Below, one piece after another: positions 14,201 through 25,764 of a stretch of 64,000 bases of DNA (position 1 is the first letter of the stretch; each line of letters starts with the position of its first letter). The notes under the pieces are model-generated. The model was not told the DNA's origin. It ran no database searches and saw only the letters and a list, made by a program, of their open reading frames with translations. The position numbers were made by a program, and so were the translations under genes. This DNA is from Dipetalonema caudispina. Its lineage: Eukaryota > Nematoda > Chromadorea > Rhabditida > Onchocercidae. The DNA lies in NCBI GenBank assembly GCA_013365325.1, contig JABVXV010000057.1, positions 62,001-126,000 on the forward strand. Reading direction: 5' to 3'.

Positions 14201-17135
14201 TTTTTTCAATTTTCATTCTATAAAAATTTCAAATTTTCGCTCATTTTTAACAATTTTCCACTTAATATATTGGTGGATATTATACTGAATAATACTTCTT
14301 TAAAGGTGTCGATTAATCTATATGCGTTTTTGTAGGATAAAGTAATTCGTAGCATTCCATCGATTGCAGAATTTCTTTCTCATTGGTTCCTTTCAAATCG
14401 ACTTATTCCTTCGTTTAATTACTTTTCATTGTATCTCAGTGGCGATATTTCGGTAATGCTTTTTTTTGAAAAATTCGGAATGAATTGATTAATTGATCTA
14501 GTTCTTAAGCTATTATATTATCCATTTCAATTAATGGTGTAACGTTTCCGCTATTTTTCCCAAATACTTTAGACAAATAGGCCTTCTGAGAATCTGCTTA
14601 TTTTTGACTTAAATCTTTTGAAGTACTATACACTTGAAACTTTCCTTATAGCACTTCTGTTTTTTTCGCCTCAAATTTGGAGATTGATAATCTTCCAGAG
14701 ACAGTTAGATTTTTTGGCTTGCATTGGAGCGCTATCAGATCGTTGCGATTCGAATTTACTGAATATGTTAATTGCGGCAATACCAATGTGCAATACGAAA
14801 CACAGCGCTGTCATACATACAGTATCACGTGTGCTAATATTACTTTGAATAATTCGCGTCATTACAATATTAGTCTTTCGTGAGTCGAAAAATTGAATCA
14901 TGGAAAAGTTCACAATTTGAAGTGTCCCTTTTGTGGTTTGATTGTCAAGTGAGATGCATCTCGCATATACGAAATCGGTCCTATATATTTATCATGCTCT
15001 CGTATCCACTGATAAGGAGAATCATTTAAAATTTCTTTTAATTTGAAGGATTTTGAAATAAACGATCCGATTTCCCATTGAAATCTTGACTAATCGAAAA
15101 ACAAGAAACTAAATTAATCCTCGGAACCCACAAGTATTTATCAATTTTGAGGTCTGGTGCAACGAATATTAATGTGCGACGCTACGCGGCTACGTGATCG
15201 TGCCGCGATTTGTACTTATTTGTTAAGTCCACTGATACTTGGATTAGCTTCAAATGATCTCAAAACGACACAATTTGAGGATTTGATTAATACAGTGCGA
15301 ATCCTAATTGATGTAATTGAACATTTGAAAAATATGGGATCGGATACAGATCAATCCCACAAAAATTCTCTTTCATCGTTTGGGTAAGCTTTGCTAACAT
15401 TTTAAGTACAAATACAATAATATCACTTTAATTAAGGTTTTCTTCCTCATGCAATGCCTTCGTTTTTAAAAAGAATTTAATTCACTGACCAATATACAAA
15501 TAGGTAGCACAATTAGCAAAGTTGTTTTTTCGTTCATGGTTTTCATAAATACACCACATCTGACCTTTATTCTGATTTTCAATCTTAACTAACGATTTAG
15601 ATTTGTGAATTTTGAATTGTAAAAAATTTATAGACGAATGAGTAGTCGACGAGTAAGTATGAGTAGCAGTCACTTACCGCTCGTTATGATTACTGCTGCG
15701 AGGCCTACATGTTCTGGTTGTGGATACGATTCAAGGTAATTTACTTCTTTACTTATATCATCATCGTCTAGTCACAGGATGCATTTCATTTGAAAAGACT
15801 GATAAAAATGAAAAAGGAATAATTTGCTACAGTTTCTTCGAGGAAGACCGGTGATGTTGAATCATTCCGTTTAATCAATCACCTATTTAATGACTGTCAG
15901 CGGTAGCAGTGGGCCATTGATGTTAAAAGAAATGGGCCATTGATGCTTAATATTTTCCAAATGTCCAAGAATATATTTCTTGTCATACTACTTAATTTCC
16001 ATTACAGTCAAACTTCGCTAAAATACCTACCTATCAGCTTTCAAGAAAATTAATTATCTTCTTCTAGTTTTCAATTAGTTTTATCTTGAAAGTCATATAA
16101 TTTAATGATGAATTGAAACAAACTCAAACAATACACGAATATAAATGAAAAACTTTTTCAATTTAAAAACAAAAATCCAATTTTTATTTACAGTCTGAGA
16201 AAAATCTCGTTCCTGTCTGCAGATGGTCGTTTGGAGGATCGAGGTCGTACTGGTTCTAAAATGGGTAGTAAAAGTTCTTTGGAGTCAAACCTGTCACTGA
16301 AGTTAGGTAATTTAGATGTTTCTAAATTTCTATCTAACATCCTTATTTTCACAGCCGAAGGCAATTGTTTTTATAAAGACTTTTATATTGCGATATATTA
16401 CTGTAATGTTGGAATTTGTAATGAAATAATTCACATAACAATCAACAAATCCGTGTTTAAGCATTGCAAGTAATAACACGTGTCTGTTTGCATGTGATAG
16501 TGCAATGGTCCATAGGTGCACATGTTCCTGAATGAAGAATTTCAGTCTATTACAAAATATTTTTTTTAAGGTAATACCAGTGATATATCAGATGAACAAC
16601 AACCGTCATCATCATTCCAAACTAGGCGACAGTCGTGGTTGGATTCTGATATCACGCGTCTCCTCGATCAACCCATCATCGAGAAAGCAAATCAGGAGAA
16701 GTATGTTCAACTGTTCATCATATTCATAAAAATTGGATCATCGAGCCATCACGTATAGAAGCTCCTTACGAGAGCACAAAGTATGTATATAGTTTTATTG
16801 ATCGGATCACTGGAGAATCCTTTATGAACTCTTGGTATCTTTGAGCCGATATTGATTGTAAATACTTTTTTTTTCACTTGCTGCAACTTAGCTTCATTTT
16901 AATTCATTACTCCTAAATTGAGATACTATCATAATTTGCAAAAAATTCCAGGAAGCGTTGCAAAAGTGAACGACGATCGAGAACACGCTCACCAGTAATG
17001 GACGGAGTTGGCGGAACAGGACAACCAACTAGGCCAAATAGTTTCACCAATTTAGGTCACAACCTGGTGGGAGTTAATCAATTGCAACAAAAAAATGATT
17101 ATGAAACTTTTAACTATTATAAGTGGAAGCTATAA
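8292..17135 (+). CDS. SCYL2: SCY1-like pseudokinase 2 (SCYL2/CVAK104), 5' end incomplete
   Basis: Seventeen exons were assembled: 8292-8437, 8578-8747, 9053-9155, 10083-10220, 11212-11371, 11865-11926, 13086-13202, 13368-13499, 13637-13813, 14058-14183, 14336-14452, 14699-14828, 15152-15383, 15634-15735, 16194-16306, 16571-16700, 16952-17135. They encode at least 778 residues in one continuous frame; vertebrate SCYL2 is about 930. The order is an N-terminal kinase-like domain (about residues 1-300), HEAT-like helices (about 300-600) and a Ser/Arg-rich tail. The kinase signature is degenerate: HGNLTP replaces HRDxKxxN and GGF replaces DFG, while LAPEY and the AADVFSLG helix survive, as in the family. 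Family role: a clathrin-coated-vesicle protein acting in endosome/TGN traffic. The opening exon has no in-frame ATG; acceptors at 8290-8291 (preferred) or 8277-8278 imply an unseen first exon. Intron 6 (11927-13085) is long and holds repeats. The last exon's tail is family-divergent, so the 3' end could be alternative. Confidence 0.9.
12455..12560. repeat. Imperfect tandem duplication in SCYL2 intron 6
   Basis: Two diverged copies of a roughly 53-bp unit sit side by side. Each begins with a variant of AAGT-CCACTTTCT and continues through GATAATTT-GCA. Nearby (12287-12345) a motif of the form GGATATATRTCTGTWGGA also occurs twice, about 41 bp apart. The repeats are diverged and look like old local duplications. 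Confidence 0.4.
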
Positions 17136-19874
17136 TTATTCTGAAAGTATTATAAGCTATAATTATCCATCTGAAAATATTATCCATACAGAAACTCTCA
17201 AATAATGTGAGGACATCTATAACAACATTAGAAATCATGAAGTTCTCGAGATTTTTGAAAGGCTTGAAGTTTCTCTTTCTCATTTTATAGCTATGCATAA
17301 TTATGCCAAAATAATTCGACTCATACTCTGAATAATTTCTTAACGATGGTTTTAGGTTTGCCAAACATTAATGACATAATTTCAAATCTTCAGAACATCT
17401 TATTCCCTGAAAGTGACATTATTTCAGGCCTGTACATTATGGAAAACCTTTTACTGATACGAGAGCGATGATTATTTTAATTAAATATTTCCGGTTCATA
17501 TTAGTATCGAAACTGAACGTTCCTACATTCCTGTAAAACTTTAAATCAAGAGAGTAAAGTGCCAGCTCATGTGAAACACGTTGAATCGAAAGTGTATGCA
17601 TACATATATATCAGCTAAAAAGTCCATTAATTTGTGGAAATAGTGCAACAAAGCCAGTTTATACGAAAGGTATCTCTCTCTTAATAAACACACAGAGCAG
17701 GTGTACAATATATAAAAATAGATTGTCGATTGAATTCCACGTTCTAGTACTGTTTTTAAGAAGCGAATGGGACAAATAAAAGTATTTGAAGAGGAGTGAT
17801 CATTTAAAAGTATGAAAATCAGTCGATAATCGATATCTTTAAAAGTAGCGAAATGGCTAAAGGAAACTACTGTAATTCCCATATCATAATGTTGCAAGGA
17901 GAGGGCAGTTCCTAATTTCAATTTTAATTCACATAATCATATTGATAACGATCAAGGTCAATGGTACAAGAAGCATTACAGAATTAGATGGATGGTCTTT
18001 GATACATACCAACAACTCGTTTCTCTCAATTCGTTTTTTCACTTTTGCGATAAAATTTCTTGCTTTCACCAATGCGAATAATTCGCAAGTTTCATGATAA
18101 GTTATTTGCAAGTATAAAGGAAGGAATATAAAAATTTCGACATATAATTATATATCAGTAGACTACGATCTTCACGTTCCATCCATCGATAGCGCAGGAA
18201 ACATGAATCCCAGTTGGCTAACATTTAGCAAACTGTGGAAGTTGGATAAGACTGAGAGAAGAACAGATAGGTGCTCATCATCTTTCAACTTAGCGTTGCC
18301 ATTTTCTACTAAATACTGTTAGTGCGAATCATATCTTTACGCCAGTCTGCGATGTGTTACATGTGTATAAAGCGGACATTTATTTCCTTACTATTTTTGA
18401 AATGTGATGATATGTTCTGTTGCTAATAAAGGCTTTTCCGGCTTCTGAAGGAGTTGTCGTTAAAATAATCAGGAAAGCATACAAACTATTGAAGCAATAA
18501 GCTAACAATAAGCAAAACCTAAAAGTGTGGAAGTAAGCATGAGGTCATAATGTAGAGATATCTTGCATTAAAGATATCAGCATAGCACTTTCTTTGGGGA
18601 TTAATGAACCGATGCATAAATACACATATTCGTCTAAAAGCCAAACCTTTTTTTTTTTTTTTTGCGAATCATTTTAGAGAAAAACAAACCTGAAATATGA
18701 AAGGTAAAATAAAAATAACAAATTAAACTTCTTTGCCATAATGTGAAAAAAAACAATTGGAAGAGACAAAAAAACTTGAGAAAAGGTTCGTTCGCAAGTT
18801 TAGGCCAAAAAGTGTAGGCTCAAATGTATGCTTGTTCTAGTTTGTATGATTAGAGAATTTTAAATTTAAATTTCGAATTTCGAAAAATTCGCATTAGCAT
18901 AATCCTACACCCCCTTAACGGAAGAGCTCGTTACATTCACACCATTTCTTTTTAGGGTGTCAATTTATCTTGTGAAATTTTTTCACTTTACTAATATTCA
19001 AGTTCACTTGTCTGTAACGTGACTTTCTACTGTAGTAACCGTGGCCTACTACTTGTTGCCACGTTAATTAATTCAACGTGATAATATATCTTTAGTTCAC
19101 TTGTAAATTGTACTGTATTTCGTATTTTTTTACTCCATTCACGTCTTTTATTGTTGTTAAGGTAAGGAACAACTTGCGAAATTATAAGAAAGTATGAGTC
19201 TAGCAGTGATTCACAATGATTATTTACTCTTTCCTTTTCTCTTATTTTCCCATTATAAAATTTATGCATTGAAAATATATTTTCCACTGAAATGAATTAT
19301 ACCGTATTAGAAATATGCTGATACACGTCAAGACCCATATACGTAAAATACTTTCAAGATGTTTTTTTTTTTTTTTTTATATCTAAATCGGAATATTGTG
19401 GGAAAATTTTCGAACTTCTGTATCTGTACTTTTTGTACTGTCATTCATTAATGTGTTGAGAATTATGATGTTGGTACGTTTAGTTTGTAACTTTTCATGT
19501 TCTTATACGTCTAGCTGCCCCGTATGCGCTGAGATCGGGCATTTGATTAGCGACAAATGACCTTTCAGTTCTTTAACTCTTTCTGAAGATATATTGTCGA
19601 GGATTGTCTTGCTAGCACCAGGTTTATTGGTGACTCTTACTCCGTAAATTCCATCTTTCTGAGGTCCAGAAAAGAGCATTTTTACGGCATCATGGGGCAT
19701 ATTTCATATCTTAGAGGATAGGGATGAATTCCGAAAATTAGTTGCAGTTTTTTTTTTTTTTTTGAGGAAAAATTTTGATCGTTCGTTCTTCTATTTCAGA
19801 TATTTTAACAGCTGTTATCATCGTTCGCAATTAGAACAATAAATCACCGAAAGGACTCTATCCGAAGATAGTGT
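17136..19874. other. SCYL2 downstream region with unassigned coding-like patches
   Basis: This probably includes the SCYL2 3' UTR. A coding-like exon lies at about 18168-18322 (separate entry) with AATAAA at 18425-18430. A - strand open frame at 19503-19700 (65 codons, locally higher GC, contains GPQKDGIYGVRVTNKPGASK) looks protein-like, but an in-frame stop lies just before its ATG and no acceptor or family was recognised. A 126-codon - strand frame at 17541-17921 is rich in Phe, Leu, His and Tyr and looks like chance. T-runs occur near 18650-18665 and 19363-19379. Confidence 0.35.
18168..18322 (+). CDS. Coding-like exon or micro-ORF, unrecognised
   Basis: A frame open from about 18100 reads through VDYDLHVPSIDSAGN and MNPSWLTFSKLWKLDKTERR. 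An acceptor (TATATCAG) lies at about 18160-18167, another (GCGCAG) at 18192-18197 just before an ATG at 18203, and a possible donor (AG|GTGCTC) at about 18271. If unspliced, the ATG frame gives 39 residues to TAG at 18320-18322, with AATAAA about 100 bp further on. It could be an alternative terminal exon of the SCYL2 gene or a separate small gene. No family is recognised, and its phase does not fit any strong donor in the last SCYL2 exon. Confidence 0.25.
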
Positions 19875-21361
19875 ATGTTGGGACGAATCAGTGCTCGTGA
19901 TATACAAAAAACGATACAACAAGCTTCTGGTTAGTTTCTTGAAGTTCGATAGAACAAGACGGAAATTGATTTTTGTATAGATTTAACTATAATTTTTTAG
20001 GGATCCAAGCTCTGCTTTAATTTGTTAGCTTAGCTAGAAAATTTTAGGAATAAATACAACAGATTAGTAGTATTTATTGATGAGTTCGAATTAGGAAAAA
20101 TTTACGAGACCGTCTCAATTAACAGTGGCAACCTTTATCCATAAGGTTTGGCTGGAAGTAAAGGCAGGTTTGCTAGGAAATATTGCAGTGAATTATTCAT
20201 TTTGGATGAAACAGCAGAAAAACTGTTCTTATAAAACTTTGAAACAAAAAGACGCTGGTGCACTTTGCAAATTTATGTGCATTTTATGGGAACGTAAACT
20301 TCTGACTCTGGTTCTCCTTTTTTTTTTTTTGTTTACTTCCAGATCCATAAAAGTTTACAGAAAGCCTTTCATTTGATGAATTAAAATTTAAAAAGATCGG
20401 ACTATAATATTAAATTGCTTGATAGTATGCTATTTACTAGGTTCGAACAGCTGAGGGCCGAGATAAAGAAGCAGACGAGGTTTACATTATCGAATATTTT
20501 ACTTTAGATTTATGGAGAAATAATGAATTCCCCATGCAGAATCTGTGCTTAACTTTTTACGGTTCCATGTTGTACCATCCTGTATTACTAAGAGCCCTCG
20601 AATTGTCGAGGTTTGCTAAAGTTCGGCAAACCCAACTGTTCCACTTCTCTGTTTCAGTTTCATTTTATAATTACATATCTCTAAAAAGACGAAACTCAAC
20701 ACATTTTGTTTCTTAAGACAGAAGTAGTTTGAGTAGTAACGAATCACGGAGGAATTTGATCTTGAAACTTGAAGGTAGGATGCTGCCTACCATTAAGTAA
20801 CTAATTTGAGTAATCTGGAATAAAAATTCGCTAATATTTTTTTGGAAGTATTTTGTGGGTAGAACAATATTAAGTTACTTGGAAATTGAAAGCATTTTTC
20901 ATAAAGCTTACCGTTAAGCTGACACCAAATGCATGATTGTCTGATTGTTCCAAGATTTTTCCAAGGTCAAGATGAAAGATTCGCATCACTTGATTACAAA
21001 CAATCTTTGGGGTAATTAAAATTCCAGTGATTGTTTGTAATGAAATGATGTGTATTCTTATTCTTAACCCATCTACATTTATATATAAACTTTAAATTTA
21101 AAGTTATAGTTATTTCTGTGGAGAAATGTTTTTGATTTTTATGTGTTCAATAGTAAAGTTATGGACGAATAAATATTATTCAAACGATTTAAATAGTTCT
21201 GTAAACGGTATCGAATTTAGTCATTCGTTGTTGTTACAGTCAAAAATTCCGCTTCATCAGGTCTTGCAAGGTCACGAAGCAAAATCAGTGTTGAATATTT
21301 CTTTACTCTCAAGAGAACGATTCATCTTCGGAAATTTAACGAAAGAGAGGTGATGTGTTAG
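19875..21361 (+). CDS. Newly assembled five-exon gene, 143 residues, function unknown
   Basis: Exons 19875-19929, 20126-20157, 20441-20610, 20722-20774 and 21240-21361 join with phases 1, 0, 2, 1 and total 432 bp, exactly 144 codons with the stop. Acceptors end in ACAG, CTAG, ACAG and ACAG; donors are GTTAGT, GTAAAG, GTTTGC and GTAGGA. The product starts MLGRISARDIQKTIQQAS, continues with the charged piece EVRTAEGRDKEADE, has a middle with YFTLDLWRNN, then a Ser/Arg-rich part (SSLSSNESRR, SSGLARSRSK), and ends KFNEREVMC. No signal peptide or clear membrane span is seen, and I recognise no family. The third exon could instead stop at 20479 (donor GTTTAC), but that breaks the downstream phase. 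It lies about 630 bp upstream of smd-1 on the same strand, so a shared operon is conceivable but unproven. Individual exons are short, so chance assembly cannot be excluded. Confidence 0.38.
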
Positions 21362-21988
21362 GTTTGCTGTTCTGTTCTGGACTGTGTTCTTGCGTAATTG
21401 TAGTCGTGATTGAGAATTAGATGACAGATATGAAATGAGTCTATCTAACGTAATTAATGTTTGTAGAGTAAATGTATATCACAGAATATCGCATTGTTGT
21501 AATATCATTCTGGTCATTTTGGTTATGTTTCAGATGAATTAATAATGGTTTTTTTCAGAATTGTTTTATGAATAATCCGTGTAAAATCACCATTATTTTT
21601 CACCATCGCCGACCACCCTAGCGGGTCTCAAATTTTCACTTATATTGTTCTCATTGCCTTTCATTTCGTGTTTAAATAAGCAGGTAAATCCTACCATTCT
21701 CAAAGGTTTGTTTGTCTTTTTTAATCTTTTTTATTATCGTGATTATGAATCTTCAGTAATGGGTTTTGCCGAAATTCAGATTTTTCAGTGCTATCTGTAG
21801 GTGAAAACATGCAGTGTGTTCATGCTAAATAAAGCTAGGTTTGCAAACTAATACGTGTGATAATTATTATATTGAATTGCATTCGATAACTAATTAAGAA
21901 TACTTGCTCATTACAAATGGGGGCAAAATATGAAATGTAGATTATGTTTCACTAAGCTAAAAAATTTTAATAAGTTGTATGTTGTAGT
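21362..21988. other. Upstream region of smd-1
   Basis: No additional coding sequence is recognised. Immediately before the smd-1 ATG is TTGTAG followed by one base, which can act as a cis- or trans-splice acceptor. A two-codon frame ATG-TTG-TAG (21979-21987) overlaps this site. It would be lost from the mRNA if splicing uses that AG. Confidence 0.4.
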
Positions 21989-24473
21989 ATGTCAACTTCT
22001 ACTCTTTCTGATGGTTCTCTTGATGAAGGTACTTTTGCTGTAGAAGATGTATCCGGTGTTATTGAAAATTATTTTTTTGAAGGTTACAGTTTTGTTTTAA
22101 GACATCATTATAGTTAAGATTCTGAAATTATTACGAGTTGACAATTCTACTCTGGAAACCTAAATTTGTGGATGTTATAATTCTTTTAGTTCAAATTTTC
22201 GGGGTTGCAAGTTCATTCTTACTATTAAGAACTATTTTTTTCGCAGAAATCCAAAATCATTTACCTATGGTCATCTAGAATTTTGATGCACTGATGTGGA
22301 ATGGAAAATTACTTGTGATTTCTTATGACTCGAAATCTAATCATTTTATTATAGGGGCTGAAAAGTTATTGGAATTATGGTTTGATAAAAATCAGGATGG
22401 AGCTACATCCCTGAGAAACATACCGTATTCAGAACTAGTCGCTATGTTGGATATCGCACACTGTCGTATTTTGCACTCTAAAAGCAATGAGTGCATGGAT
22501 AGCTATGTTTTGAGGTAACGAATTGCAACAAAAGTTTCTGAATTGTATGTTTCCTATTTTGCATTAGTGTAAAATGTTAAGAACAAGATTAGTACGACCT
22601 ACAGAAGATGCTAATTTTTTTGAAATGGACTTCTTCATTAGTTTCTATAGTTCAGAATTTCTAGTTTTTCCCATTTTCTAAATAATGCTTTAAGAAGATC
22701 AAGAATTGTAAAAATCAATCGAAAGGTTTATTTTCACCCATCAAACATTACTACTGGCTGTTAGAAAAGCCTAAATTTATAGCGAAAGCAGTATGTTTGT
22801 TTCGGATTTCCGCATCATTTTGAAGACATGTGGTACAACGCGTTTGCTTCACACAATAAGACGAATTTTACATCTTACCAAGATATACTGCAACATGGAC
22901 AACGTTATCAGTGTTTTCTATTCAAGAAAAAATTTTATGCATCCTGAAAGACAGCCCTATCCACATTCTTCGTTTGAAACTGAAGTTAATTGTCTTGAAA
23001 AATATTTCACAGGTATAATTGTGAAGTATTCGTTCGATTATAATTAGTTTTTTTGTTTTGTTTTTGTTGTTTAGGATGAGGAACCATCTGATGCTATTAA
23101 TTTTCAACCCTTTTGTTTCAGGAGGTTCCGCTTATTGTATCGGTCCACAAAGACAGGATTGTTGGTTTCTGTACACAATGGTTGCTCCACAAGCTACTTT
23201 TCCATTTCCGGAACATACGCTTGAAATACTCATGAATGAATTACCAGAAGATGTTCTTAGTGTATTCAGTCCTAACGTGAGCAAGGATGGAAAAGATTGT
23301 AGAATGGTATTATTGCTGCTAGTTTTTACCAAATTTAGTTTTTAAATAGCAACTATCTCAGTTTAATCTAAATATCAACTATGTTAGCTGTTCTTGCTCC
23401 TGTTGCGCTTAGCATCATTTGTTTCAGGCTTAAAAGTAGGTATGATAAAATGTTGAAAGTAGGTAACAAACTTTTTATAGAAGTCTGCCATCAACACGAT
23501 ACTACCACCTGGTATCATCGTCCACGAGGAATTATTCAGTCCATGTGGTTACAGCCTGAATGGATTGATTCCACATTCAGTAAGTGTTAAGTTGAAATAT
23601 AAGAAACTGTTCTGCGGAGTTCTGTTCAGAAATCACTCAACGTAACGAACTTTTTTACAGGATCATTACATTACGATTCACGTAACACCAGAGCCAGACT
23701 TCTCATATGTCAGTTTCGAGACAAATCAAAATACGGTGAATTTGAGTGAGCAGTTGCTGAAAGTTCTAGAAATCTTCAGGTATGTTTTTATTCAAATATT
23801 ATGCTCTGAAATTTGCATAATTTTGGGATGAATAATGCAAGTTCGAAAAAATAAAATATTGAAGATCTCATAAAACTTTTTTAAATTTCATCCTTTTAAG
23901 ACCTGCTCAAGAATTATTGCTGATCATTTCAGCAATATCGTAGGGAATTCTTTGTAGACCGAATAAATTCTTGTTGACCATTTTCGCCAATGAACTGTCA
24001 AACGAAGGTAAGGAAGTGCAGAAGAACTTATGGGATCTGGAAATTCATGGATGTCGTCGTACAAACTTACAGTTTTTACAATTGCCGGTACGATTTGTTT
24101 TATGTGGAATCTTGAAGAATTTAAAGTTTAGTTTACTGGTTAAGAATATAGGGCAGTTTAGAATTAGAGTAATGGATATTTCCGTTACGCTGCAGTATAG
24201 TTTCTCTGATTGTATAAGTTGATTTGTCAACATGATGAGTTGCAGAAGAAGTACCTATTAAATTCGATTAAAAAACATCCCCATTTTAATTATTTCTAAT
24301 CTTATCATAGCTCAAATCTCTGCTTAGTTGCTAGATAGCCTCTAACTCCATCCCGTTTTGTTGGTTAAAATTGATCGCATGTAATATACTTTATTTTTTT
24401 TTGACGTAATTTTTTGTTCTAGACTGAAACACTGGTATATGTTCAGTTCGAGCGAATGGAAAATATGGAGTAG
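21989..24473 (+). CDS. smd-1: S-adenosylmethionine decarboxylase proenzyme
   Basis: Eight exons (21989-22082, 22355-22514, 22783-23012, 23122-23306, 23481-23579, 23661-23779, 23958-24087, 24423-24473) give 355 residues; human AMD1 has 334. The enzyme decarboxylates S-adenosylmethionine to supply aminopropyl groups for spermidine and spermine. FFEGAEKLLELWF holds the two conserved active-site glutamates. LSESSMF contains the self-cleavage site (Glu86-Ser87), where serinolysis creates the pyruvoyl cofactor; it is split across the junction of exons 2 and 3. KTCGTT holds the catalytic Cys (about 101), and PCGYSLNG and IHVTPEPDFSY hold the processing Ser (about 248) and His (about 263). All key residues are intact, so an active, self-processing enzyme is expected. 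There are about 19 extra N-terminal residues relative to human. The last exon is chosen because its TETLVYVQFERME piece aligns with the conserved C-terminal strand; reading on past 24087 or splicing to 24196 does not. Confidence 0.95.
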
Positions 24474-25764
24474 GTGACAGCTGCTGTTGGTATTTGGCCA
24501 CTGGTAATAACAATTATAGAGTGAATGATGGATATTTGAGATCTTTCACCTACATTATACCGGGTTTTTTAGTCAAAAGTTTTATACTTTTCTAAGTGTT
24601 TCCAATCTTTCTCATTTCTTCTTATTTCTTTGTTGAATGCACTGTTGTTTCGATCCATCTGGTGTAAGCCGTTTATTTTTGTATCTTTTTATACTACGGT
24701 TATTTCTGGGAAACCTTATTGCCTGTCACTTCTGTAACATAATAAAGAATTACAAAAATTGGTAGAATGGAAAAAGGAAAGAAAAAAGTGAAAGAAAATG
24801 CAACGAAGTTCGAATCAGCACTGGGGCTGAACTAGAAATGAATTGAATGGTTAGGAGTCAAATTGAATGGCTGATAACGCCCATTGATGCACCGTATGCT
24901 TTATTATCTTCAATCTCTTTGTTATTTGTCTCTATGACTTCTCTTTGTTGGATACAATTATTATTGAGATGGTTGTCCGAGTGATGGAGCTTGTGGACAT
25001 ATCCGAAAGGGTTAATAACTGCTTGGTTCTTTAAAGTGGTGCAAGTATACTGTTTGCAGCTTTCTGAAAAGGAAGTATTAGGGACTGATTTCCCAGGAGT
25101 TTCTAAATTGCATCAATCTTGAGGCAGCCACTTGGTATCGAACAAACAATTCCAATTTTGATTTGTTTATACATCATTTACGCTTTGTATAGGCTGAATA
25201 TAATTTATAAGGAGGAAACAAAGCACACAATTGTAAATGAATAAAAAAAAGTCACAAAGGTGGGTGTTCTATTCACAAAGACACAATCACAGTGGCAAGG
25301 GGAATAGGGAGTTCCGTTTTTAAAAATACTGATACCTTCTATAAATTAATTTTACATAATAATAATAATCAGATATACGATCTCCAAAAAAGTAGGCGGT
25401 TAAGAACAGTATAGAGGGCATCGGAGTACCACGTTTAACTGCGTTCTAAACAGTTGAGAAACAAAGACGATATCTTTTCTATAGCGAATTTTTTTCAAAC
25501 TATTCCATTCTTCCCTTGCCCCTTCGATTCCACCTAGAAAATTCATGAATATCATACTGCATGCTAATTATACTTGCCACTAACAGAGAGATTTGAATTA
25601 TTGCTGAACTGATATACAAATAATATGAATACAAAGGAATCTAAAAACAACGTTTTCCTTATGTTTACAATAACTACTTGTTTCGTTTATATTTCACAGC
25701 ATTGAAGTATAAGCGAAAAGGCTGGTAGTTCGCTCGGAAATTTTGGATTTTCCAATAACATACT
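24474..25764. other. Convergent intergenic region between smd-1 and pezo-1
   Basis: It holds the 3' ends of two converging genes. AATAAA at 24741-24746 is a candidate smd-1 poly(A) signal. A stretch at about 24965-25022 vaguely resembles a degenerate tRNA but does not fold as one. Nothing else is supported. Confidence 0.5.
24741..24746 (+). terminator. Candidate poly(A) signal for smd-1
   Basis: Canonical AATAAA 268 bp downstream of the smd-1 stop, on the same strand, before the converging pezo-1 gene. Assignment is by position only. Confidence 0.35.

Noticed and set aside
17541..17921. 126-codon open frame on the - strand
   Set aside because: The composition (Phe, Leu, His, Tyr, Ser) is that of random AT-rich translation. 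No family resemblance and no splice context.
19503..19700. 65-codon - strand open frame with higher GC
   Set aside because: It looks protein-like, but has a stop just upstream of the ATG, no acceptor and no recognised family. Kept only as a remark in the regional entry.
24196..24222. Alternative last exon for smd-1 (ending YSFSDCIS)
   Set aside because: It is in phase, but the exon at 24423-24473 restores the conserved C-terminal strand (VYVQFER), which this one lacks.
24965..25022. Serine-tRNA-like stretch
   Set aside because: Only a partial A-box-like resemblance; the T-arm lacks TTCGA and the stems do not pair.
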